A stretch of DNA of 9,990 nucleotides from Clostridiales bacterium. Its GTDB lineage: Bacteria; Bacillota; Clostridia; Oscillospirales; Oscillospiraceae. Shown in pieces: positions 4,790-9,990 of this stretch. A model generated the notes under the pieces. That model searched no databases and was not told the DNA's origin. It saw only the letters and a program-made list of their open reading frames with translations. The position numbers and the translations under genes are program-made. The stretch is taken from the NCBI GenBank assembly GCA_017577345.1, contig PITX01000030.1:1-9990 (forward strand), in the 5' to 3' direction. How positions within the stretch are numbered: position 1 is the first letter of the stretch; each line of letters starts with the position of its first letter.

Positions 4790-5956
4790 ATGTCGCAGCA
4801 TCCGATCATCCGCAGTCTGCTTCAACAGCCCGCTCTTTTAATCCTCTTAGGTGCTTTCGCCGTTTTAATGGCACTGGTCATCCCGGCATATTTCTATGTG
4901 TACCGTCCGAGGTCCAACTCAACAGAATGGATCGACCGTCTGGATCGCCGCAGTTTCCAGCCGCTTTCCGCCTGTGCGCTTTGTCCTGCAGACATCATTT
5001 GGTCGCTTCTTTCCATGATTTGCGCAGCATTTCTATGCTTTGCATATTTCATTTTCCGTTTTGACCAGATGTTCATGTCCAACCCGTCTGCGTTCCTTTT
5101 CTTGATACTGCGCTATTCCATTCCGATCGCGCTGATCGCGCTTTCCCTGTTTCTCCTGCTGCGCATCATGTACGGAAAAACGCTTCCTGCAATTCTGTGC
5201 GCGGTCATCGGTGCAGTAGCGGTTTCCGGTCAATCAAAAGCCATTGCGCTGTTTACGCTGTCTCTTCTGTTTCTCTATCTTTGGGTATGTGCGCCTTATG
5301 ACGCACCGCTGTTTTTCAATGCGCTCTGGCTTGCATTTTCCGCAGCCGCCTACGGTGCTGCTCTGCTTTTCTCCTTCCTGCTGATTTGGACTGCGCCGTT
5401 CTATATCGGCGTTTATATCGTTACGCAGGTCGTCCGCTGGAAAAGAGGCGACCCCGACATACGCGGGAAAAAGCTTGCAGGCTCCATTGTGCTGCTTCTG
5501 CTTCTCATGCTGTGCGGCTTCATCGCCGTTTGGCTTGCCTACTGCATAAAAAATGATCTGGGCTCTCCGGTCAGTCTGCTTCGCTCGTTCGATTTCTACC
5601 GCGATCTGTTCCCCGCTCTAACCGGCAGATTAGCCACATTGCTGCACCGTCCGTCCTACTGGAATGTGCTGGTGTTCAGTGATTCCTTTATCTTTATCGC
5701 AGGTATTTTTGCCATTGTTCCGCTGCTGCACGGTCTATTCAAGCTGCGTGATACCCGCTGCCTGTTCCTGCTTCTGCTCCTGCCCTGCCTGCTGGCGGCA
5801 TGGTACTTCAGCGCATGCTATGCACTGATCCCGCTGTTCATTCTCATCATCGGCTGGAGCTGGAGCCTCTTCGCAGAGCGCGACCGTCCCCTGTTTGCCG
5901 TCGGCTTTGCCGCAACGATTCTCCTGTTCCTCTTTGCGGAGCTGTTTATTCACTGA
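4790..5956 (+). CDS. Polytopic membrane protein of unknown function
   Basis: I do not recognise this 388-residue protein. It is very hydrophobic, with about ten transmembrane helices; the first is at about residues 15-38, the second at about 68-90. Between them is a polar loop with RPRSNSTEWIDRLDRRS and the pair CALC. A positively charged loop (about 217-231, RWKRGDPDIRGKK) probably faces the cytoplasm. There is no transporter or enzyme motif that I can name. General shape and aromatic-rich helices would fit a polytopic glycosyltransferase-like or polysaccharide-related membrane protein, but there is no direct support. The start at ATG 4790 is set by GGGAGG (4776-4781), 8 bases upstream; the in-frame GTG at 4781 lies inside that site and is not a good start. 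It is 13 bases upstream of rpiB and shares its transcript. Confidence 0.8.
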   Translation: MSQHPIIRSLLQQPALLILLGAFAVLMALVIPAYFYVYRPRSNSTEWIDRLDRRSFQPLSACALCPADIIWSLLSMICAAFLCFAYFIFRFDQMFMSNPSAFLFLILRYSIPIALIALSLFLLLRIMYGKTLPAILCAVIGAVAVSGQSKAIALFTLSLLFLYLWVCAPYDAPLFFNALWLAFSAAAYGAALLFSFLLIWTAPFYIGVYIVTQVVRWKRGDPDIRGKKLAGSIVLLLLLMLCGFIAVWLAYCIKNDLGSPVSLLRSFDFYRDLFPALTGRLATLLHRPSYWNVLVFSDSFIFIAGIFAIVPLLHGLFKLRDTRCLFLLLLLPCLLAAWYFSACYALIPLFILIIGWSWSLFAERDRPLFAVGFAATILLFLFAELFIH

Positions 5957-5969
5957 TTGGAGGTTGTTT

Positions 5970-6410
5970 ATGAAAATCTCTTTGGGTTGCGACCACGGCG
6001 GTCTGGAATTGAAAGAGTTGGTTAAGGCGCATCTTTTAGAGCGCGGCTTTGCCGTGGAGGACTTTGGTACGCACAGTAAGGATAGCTGTGATTACCCCGA
6101 TTTTGCCCGTCCTGCCGCCGAGGCAGTCGCCTCCGGTGCCTGTGAACGCGGTATTCTCGTCTGCACCACCGGTATCGGCGTATCCATCACCGCCAATAAG
6201 GTCAAGGGCGTGCGCTGCGCCCTGCTGTCAGACCTGATGTCGGCAAAAATGACGCGTCAGCACAATGACACCAACATGATGGCACTGGGACAGGGCGTTG
6301 TGGGCCCGATGCTTGCCCTGCAGATCGTCGATGTCTGGCTGGATACCGCCTATGAGGGCGGCAGACATCAGCGCCGCATCGACAAGATGATGGCGATTGA
6401 AAAAGAATAA
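5970..6410 (+). CDS. rpiB: Ribose-5-phosphate isomerase B (RpiB/LacAB family)
   Basis: This 146-residue cytoplasmic enzyme is predicted to interconvert ribose 5-phosphate and ribulose 5-phosphate in the non-oxidative pentose phosphate pathway. Family marks are the N-terminal GCDHGG (Asp8, His9), DYPDFA (41-46), the catalytic Cys65 within CTTGIGVSITANK, His98 in the RQHNDTNMMALG block and Arg132/Arg136 near the C-terminus for phosphate binding. Most family members have CGTGIG where this one has CTTGIG; the catalytic Cys and the Gly that shape the anion hole are retained. Length is normal for RpiB. The start at 5970 is chosen because GGAGG (5959-5963) lies 6 bases upstream and the family N-terminus begins there; the open frame to 5895 is inside the membrane protein gene. 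It is the last gene of its operon. Allose-6-phosphate or galactose-6-phosphate isomerase activity (LacAB relatives) is the main alternative. Confidence 0.93.
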   Translation: MKISLGCDHGGLELKELVKAHLLERGFAVEDFGTHSKDSCDYPDFARPAAEAVASGACERGILVCTTGIGVSITANKVKGVRCALLSDLMSAKMTRQHNDTNMMALGQGVVGPMLALQIVDVWLDTAYEGGRHQRRIDKMMAIEKE

Positions 6411-6415
6411 GACAT

Positions 6416-6449
6416 AAAAAATCGGCTTCCATCCGGAAGCCGATTTTTT
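6416..6449. terminator. Bidirectional terminator between convergent genes
   Basis: AAAAAATCGGCTTCC (6416-6430) pairs perfectly with GGAAGCCGATTTTTT (6435-6449) around ATCC, 15 pairs with a T tract on either strand. It serves rpiB rightward and the acetyltransferase operon leftward; the TAA stop of the latter (6448-6450) overlaps its edge. Confidence 0.95.
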
Positions 6450-7068
6450 ATAGCTGTGTTGCTCTGCGCTCAAAGTTCTCAAAAAACCGCGCCATATGGA
6501 TGCCGTCCGCCAGCGCATGATGCACCGTCAGATTGATCGGCAGCAGGATCTTATCTCCCTGCTCGAAGAATTTCCCGAAGGTGATGCGGACATTGCTGTC
6601 CGGCGGGTTGGGCACGGGTGCAGAAAAGGAAGTGAAGCTCACCCATGGGACACTGGTCACAAAGTACAGCCTTGCAGGATCCTCTCCGTCGTCAAAATCA
6701 CGGCTGCTCTTTGCTTTTTCGACCTCTGTCTGTGCATAGGGCAGATACTGCGCAAAGGGCTGCGCGCAATCCAGGCAGCAGTAGCAATATGTTCCGTCCG
6801 GCAGGGCAACGGTGTGGGAGCTGAGACAGTTTTCGTATTCCACGACCCGGTCGCCCTTGATGCGGCGGCGCAGCTCGGGAATGTCGTTGGCGGCATTGAC
6901 CGCGCAGTACAGTGCCGTCAGAAAAAACGGCCAGCCGTTTTCCAGCACCGTCTGCCGCAAATGCGTGATGTCGCAGTTGACCGTCAGCGAGGCAAACGGA
7001 TTGGCAAAGCCGCGGAAGTATTCATACTGCCTGTACCGCGGATCTTTCGTCATGTCGATTTGCTTCAT
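6448..7068 (-). CDS. Chloramphenicol O-acetyltransferase family protein (CatA-like)
   Basis: This 206-residue protein belongs to the trimeric CAT family, which moves the acetyl group of acetyl-CoA to a hydroxyl. The catalytic motif HxxxDG is present as HHALADG with His184 and Asp188, near the C-terminus as expected, and PWVSFTSF (141-148) matches the substrate/CoA-binding strand. The N-terminal block (EYFRGFANPFASLTVNCDIT) has the CAT pattern. Length is slightly under the usual 215-220. An unusual Cys-rich strand, YCYCCLDC, lies at 94-101. Chromosomal CAT-family proteins in gut Clostridia are often not proven resistance enzymes, so chloramphenicol as substrate is uncertain. The ATG overlaps the TGA of gltX (ATGA); GGAGAG lies 6 bases upstream within gltX. 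It is the last gene of the operon and ends in the bidirectional terminator. Confidence 0.85.
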   Translation of the reverse strand: MKQIDMTKDPRYRQYEYFRGFANPFASLTVNCDITHLRQTVLENGWPFFLTALYCAVNAANDIPELRRRIKGDRVVEYENCLSSHTVALPDGTYCYCCLDCAQPFAQYLPYAQTEVEKAKSSRDFDDGEDPARLYFVTSVPWVSFTSFSAPVPNPPDSNVRITFGKFFEQGDKILLPINLTVHHALADGIHMARFFENFERRATQL

Positions 7069-8711
7069 CCGAGGCTCTCCATCGCGCTGCGGATACGGCT
7101 GACGGACTTTTCGCTGCCGAGCAGCTGCATGACGGTATAGAGGTCGGGAGAATTGGTCTTGCCGGTGACGGCTACGCGCAGGAAGGTCGAAACATCTGCC
7201 ACAGAGCCGGGGAAGGCCTCGGGATTTGCCTTGTATTCCTTCATATCTGCGGCAAAGCCAATGTCGGCAGTGACCGCCTTGACCTTGTCAAACCATGCAG
7301 CTGCATCGTCATTTGCGTCATAGACCGCGAGGAATTTTTCCAGCGCGGTACGGATCACGCTGCGGTCAAAGCCCTCCGGGAAGCCCTCGGATGTGAAGTA
7401 TTCGTCATAGAAGAAGCCCATATACGGCTTGACATCCTTCCATGTTGCCAGATCCTTACGCGGCTTCTTGCCGCCGCGCCCGATGGCAAAGATCGCCTTG
7501 GCATACGCAGGATCGCGCTTCAAAACAGCGGCGAAGTCGGGGTCAAATTCCTCGGCATACTCGACTGCAAGCGTATAAACCGTATCTGCATCCATGCGTG
7601 CGATCTCATTCTTGGAAACATCGCACAGCTTCGCATAGTCAAACAGCGCACCTGCCGGATTGAGCTTCTTATAGGAGAATTTGAATTCATCCGAGGAGGC
7701 GGTCGGATTGGCCTTGCGCCAGTCCTCGTAGTTGGAGTTGAGCAGCGTCATGATATACTCATAGACTGCACTGACCGGGAAGCCCTCTGCCTTGTAATAG
7801 GTCAGGGCAAGCTCGGGATCCTTGCGCTTGGACAGCTTGCGCTTGGAGGTGCCGTCCATCTTCATCAGCGGTCCGATGTGCACATACTTCGGAAGCTTGA
7901 AGCCAAGCGCATGGAACAGCTGCAGGTGAAACGGCAGGCTCGGCAGCCATTCGTCACCGCGCACCACATGGGTCGTGCGCATCAGATGGTCGTCCACCGC
8001 GTGGGCAAAATGATAGGTCGGAATGCCGTCCGATTTCAGAAGCACCTGATCAATATCGTTCTCTGTGACGGTCAGAACACCCTTGACCAGATCGGTGTAC
8101 TTGAATTTGTTCTCGATAGAGCCGGTGGAACGGAAGCGCAATACCCAGGGCTTGCCTGCCTCCACCGCCGCCTTGATGTCCTCCATGGAGCGGTCACGCC
8201 AGATCGCATATTCGCCGTAGTAGCCGAAATTGACCTTGCTTGCCTCCTGCTTCTCGCGCATCTGCGTCAGCTCCTCCTCCGTGCAGAAGCACGGGTAGGC
8301 ATCGCCCTGCTCGACCAGCTTTTTCGCGTAGACATGGTAGATATCCGCGCGCTGACGCTGACGGTACGGTCCGTAGCTGCCGTAATCACCATCGATCGTT
8401 GCACCCTCGTCAAAGCTGATGCCGTAATGCTTCAGCGTGCTGATGAGCACCTCCACGGCACCTGCCACCTCACGCTTGGCATCCGTATCCTCCACGCGCA
8501 AAAACAGGACACCGCCCGACTGGTGCGCCATGCGCTCGGAAATCAGACCCTGCACCAGATTGCCCAGATGGACAAAGCCCGTGGGAGACGGTGCCATACG
8601 GGTAATGACGGCGCCTTCGGGGGAATTGCGCTCCGGGAAGCGTGCCTCCAGCTCCTCCGGCGTCATCGTGACATCGGGAAATAAATAATTCGCAAGTGCG
8701 ATCGTATCCAT
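7065..8711 (-). CDS. gltX: Glutamyl-tRNA synthetase
   Basis: This 548-residue class I aminoacyl-tRNA synthetase charges tRNA with glutamate using ATP. The HIGH-type signature is APSPTGFVHLGNL (residues 40-52, with HLGN at 48-51), preceded by a 33-residue extension (FPDVTMTPEELEARFPERN) that I associate with the Clostridial branch of the enzyme. RVEDTD (72-77) follows. YPCFCTEEEL (139-148) lies in the acceptor-binding insert. VVRGDEWLPSLP (249-260) and KRKLSKRKDPE (290-300, the KMSKS loop) complete the catalytic core; the helical C-terminal half is the anticodon-binding part. The length is above the common 460-500 residues. The start at 8711 follows GAGG with an 8-base spacing. The gene is second in an operon with the zinc-ribbon protein (17-base gap) and ends overlapping the CAT-family gene. 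A glutaminyl-tRNA synthetase is less likely from the motif context. Confidence 0.95.
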   Translation of the reverse strand: MDTIALANYLFPDVTMTPEELEARFPERNSPEGAVITRMAPSPTGFVHLGNLVQGLISERMAHQSGGVLFLRVEDTDAKREVAGAVEVLISTLKHYGISFDEGATIDGDYGSYGPYRQRQRADIYHVYAKKLVEQGDAYPCFCTEEELTQMREKQEASKVNFGYYGEYAIWRDRSMEDIKAAVEAGKPWVLRFRSTGSIENKFKYTDLVKGVLTVTENDIDQVLLKSDGIPTYHFAHAVDDHLMRTTHVVRGDEWLPSLPFHLQLFHALGFKLPKYVHIGPLMKMDGTSKRKLSKRKDPELALTYYKAEGFPVSAVYEYIMTLLNSNYEDWRKANPTASSDEFKFSYKKLNPAGALFDYAKLCDVSKNEIARMDADTVYTLAVEYAEEFDPDFAAVLKRDPAYAKAIFAIGRGGKKPRKDLATWKDVKPYMGFFYDEYFTSEGFPEGFDRSVIRTALEKFLAVYDANDDAAAWFDKVKAVTADIGFAADMKEYKANPEAFPGSVADVSTFLRVAVTGKTNSPDLYTVMQLLGSEKSVSRIRSAMESLG

Positions 8712-8728
8712 AGTAATTACCTCTGTTT

Positions 8729-9334
8729 TTACTTCTTAAAATACTTCGTAAAGCTGAAGCCGTCAAATACCCAGTCGGCCTCGTCGATCTCGTCCGAGGT
8801 CGTCAGAAGGTCAATATACCATTTCCCCTCGACCCGGATCATGACCAGCGGGATGGCATCTCTCGTCAGCTTCCGCTCCGGAATGTCGATATTCACATAG
8901 ACGATCGCCGCCGCCTCCACATAGCCATCCTCGGTATCAAAAAACATGCTGTACAGCTCGTCAATGTCCTTGACATCGTCCGCATCCAGCTCCTGACTGC
9001 CCTGAATTTTGACATTCGCCTCTTTCATATTCAAGGTGTCAGTGACATAATTCACCACCGCAGGAGGCAGCGCGCTCAGTGCCGCATTGGCATCCAGTTC
9101 GACAATCGCATCACACAGGTCATCCGCCGCATTCTCTGCGCCGGTGCCGGAAAATGCCATGGCAAGCGCAACGATCAAAACCAGCAGACCTGCTGCCGCA
9201 CCGAAAATGATGATCAGCAGTTTTTTCTTTGACGGATCCTTGCTTCCGTTCACCGGCTTTGCGATCTGCTCACCGCAGGATGTGCAGAACTGCACATCTC
9301 TCGGATTGGGCGCACCGCATTTGGGACAGTTCAT
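8729..9334 (-). CDS. Zinc-ribbon, single-pass membrane protein
   Basis: This 201-residue protein begins with a zinc ribbon, CPKC at residues 3-6 and CTSC at 17-20, then a basic linker (KKK at 36-38) and one transmembrane helix at about 39-61. The remaining 140 residues should lie outside the cell if the ribbon is cytoplasmic; they are acidic, have a predicted mix of helices and strands, and end KYFKK. Such zinc-ribbon/transmembrane/ectodomain proteins are common in Clostridia and have no defined role. The ectodomain looks like the small NTF2/DUF4878-type lumazine-like fold seen in relatives, but this is a guess. The start at 9334 is fixed by GGGAGGG (9341-9347), 6 bases upstream; the frame stays open to 9397 without such a site. 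It is the first gene of the gltX operon and follows the promoter at 9369-9397. Confidence 0.85.
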   Translation of the reverse strand: MNCPKCGAPNPRDVQFCTSCGEQIAKPVNGSKDPSKKKLLIIIFGAAAGLLVLIVALAMAFSGTGAENAADDLCDAIVELDANAALSALPPAVVNYVTDTLNMKEANVKIQGSQELDADDVKDIDELYSMFFDTEDGYVEAAAIVYVNIDIPERKLTRDAIPLVMIRVEGKWYIDLLTTSDEIDEADWVFDGFSFTKYFKK

Positions 9335-9368
9335 TTTGGTCCCTCCCATATCTGTAATCAGTGGTATT

Positions 9369-9397
9369 ATTGTAATACAGCGGTCTTTCTTTGTCAA
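9369..9397 (-). promoter_or_regulatory. Promoter of the zinc-ribbon/gltX/CAT operon
   Basis: On the minus strand, TTGACA (9392-9397) and TACAAT (9369-9374) are 17 bases apart. The -35 matches consensus exactly and the -10 in five of six bases. Transcription would begin near 9362, about 28 bases before the ATG at 9334. No T-box leader is visible: the untranslated leader is too short. Confidence 0.8.
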
Positions 9398-9401
9398 GCA
9401 A

Positions 9402-9435
9402 AGCCGAGGAGCGTCGCATTCGACACGCCTCGGCT
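9402..9435 (-). terminator. Hairpin behind the PAP2-like gene
   Basis: AGCCGAGG (9402-9409) pairs with CCTCGGCT (9428-9435); a further four pairs GTCG/CGAC close a CATT loop, with two mismatches between. Leftward only TTTG follows, so termination may be partial and some read-through into the gltX operon is possible. Confidence 0.55.
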
Positions 9436-9443
9436 GAATCCTC

Positions 9444-9471
9444 TTGATATTATGTTTGATTCTGATATAAT
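9444..9471 (+). promoter_or_regulatory. Promoter-like sequence antisense to the PAP2-like gene
   Basis: TTGATA (9444-9449) and TATAAT (9466-9471) are 16 bases apart, and TG at 9463-9464 gives an extended -10. The -10 lies in the 15-base palindrome CTGATATAATATCAG (9462-9476), which includes the stop codon of the leftward gene. A transcript would run antisense into that gene. A/T-rich sequence can mimic promoters, so function is open. Confidence 0.35.
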
Positions 9472-9472
9472 A

Positions 9473-9990
9473 TCAGTGCGGCAGGAAGATCAGACGGCAA
9501 AGCAGCATTGCAAGCACGGGGATTGCCGCGCCGGCAAAGAGCTGCGCCGCGGAATGTCTGCCAAGCTTTTTGCTTGCCCAAAAGATCGGCGTCAGAAGCA
9601 GATATCCGATCAGAAACCACGGATTTGCATACAGCGCCAGCATTGCGATCGGACCGGAGCAGCCGCAGGTGTGGCCGCTTGCCTTGAAGCGCAGAAGCGT
9701 GCAGACCGCAATCCCGACGCCGGAGATCAGATAAGTGCCGAACAGCACCTTTTCCGTCGTCGTTCCGCCGCAAAGCATCGCAAACAGGAATCCGCCGATA
9801 TAGCCTGCGACCGAAAACGCCACCGCAAGATTCCGCTGGCCGTCCCTGCCCTTTTTCCGCAGCGATGGGATCGCGTAGGAAATCGGATAGGCAAGCAGCG
9901 GCGCCGCGGCGAGAAGGCCCAACGCCGCAAGATAGTGCCAGACCGAGGCAAAGCCGTCCGGCAGAAGCGCGTACAGCAGCGAGCAGAGGA
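9473..9990 (-). CDS. PAP2-like membrane phosphatase family protein (5' end outside window)
   Basis: The frame is open from the window edge to a TGA at 9473-9475, giving about 172 residues; no stop or clear start with a ribosome site is seen, so the beginning lies beyond 9990. The protein has about five hydrophobic helices. KASGH (His codon 9671-9673) and, after two helices, SKKLGRHSAAQ (Arg-His codons 9554-9559) match the second and third motifs of the PAP2 (type 2 phosphatidic acid phosphatase) family, SGH and SRx(n)H, in spacing and membrane context. PAP2 enzymes hydrolyse lipid phosphates or diphosphates such as phosphatidic acid or undecaprenyl pyrophosphate at the membrane. The usual first motif (KxxxxxxRP) is not visible in the part seen: the region before SGH has only RKKGRDGQRN. 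It is therefore either degenerate or a divergent family member. It ends about 40 bases before a hairpin that separates it from the gltX operon. Confidence 0.6.
   Translation of the reverse strand, partial: LCSLLYALLPDGFASVWHYLAALGLLAAAPLLAYPISYAIPSLRKKGRDGQRNLAVAFSVAGYIGGFLFAMLCGGTTTEKVLFGTYLISGVGIAVCTLLRFKASGHTCGCSGPIAMLALYANPWFLIGYLLLTPIFWASKKLGRHSAAQLFAGAAIPVLAMLLCRLIFLPH

Noticed and set aside
6496..7140. Rightward open frame of 214 codons antisense to the CAT-family gene
   Set aside because: The opposite strand has the CAT catalytic motif and a proper start; this frame has no ribosome site or domain.
7878..8684. Rightward open frame of 268 codons antisense to gltX
   Set aside because: It is the shadow of a G+C-rich gene with clear motifs on the other strand.
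1..9990. CRISPR array, tRNA, rRNA or insertion-sequence transposase
   Set aside because: No regularly spaced direct repeats, tRNA cloverleaf, rRNA or transposase frame was seen on reading both strands.

Overview
The window looks like chromosomal DNA from a gut-type Clostridia bacterium (Bacillota, probably Oscillospiraceae/Ruminococcaceae-like). The reasons are strong AGGAGG-type ribosome binding sites, sigma-A promoters of the TTGACA/TATAAT type, four-base ATGA/TTGA gene overlaps, a glutamyl-tRNA synthetase with the N-terminal extension I associate with Clostridia, and a short phage lysis cassette of a kind known from Clostridial prophages. The taxonomic call is an inference; no rRNA, tRNA or marker-gene phylogeny is available here.

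Left part (1-2161). The end of an FtsX-type ABC permease gene and a complete MacB/LolD-type ATPase gene (to 1257) form one transport cassette, visibly more A/T-rich than the rest (about 43% G+C in 601-660 against about 58-62% in samples from the amidase and gltX genes, counted by hand). It is followed by about 900 bases with no credible gene but much structure: a near-perfect consensus promoter (1286-1313), a 14-bp palindrome next to a sequence resembling a relaxase nick site (1371-1400), a 76-base hairpin with a T tract (1502-1579), then at least eight further hairpins up to 2158. This resembles the non-coding part or remnant of an integrative/conjugative or mobilizable element. It is the most interesting stretch of the window.

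Middle part (2162-6410). A leftward two-gene operon encodes a TetR-family regulator and a six-helix HdeD/DUF308-like membrane protein. Divergent from it is a rightward three-gene cassette: an XhlA/BhlA-like membrane-anchored coiled-coil protein, a small holin-like membrane protein started by TTG, and an Amidase_3 endolysin. The genes overlap by four bases each and end in a tandem set of hairpins. No other phage gene is visible. Next is a rightward pair, a large polytopic membrane protein of unknown function and RpiB (ribose-5-phosphate isomerase B), ending in a perfect bidirectional terminator.

Right part (6416-9990). All genes run leftward: a partial PAP2-like membrane protein at the window edge, then, after a hairpin and a good promoter, a zinc-ribbon/transmembrane protein, glutamyl-tRNA synthetase and a chloramphenicol-acetyltransferase-family enzyme. 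The last two overlap by four bases, so the acetyltransferase is translationally coupled to the synthetase. A rightward promoter-like sequence inside a palindrome points antisense into the PAP2-like gene.
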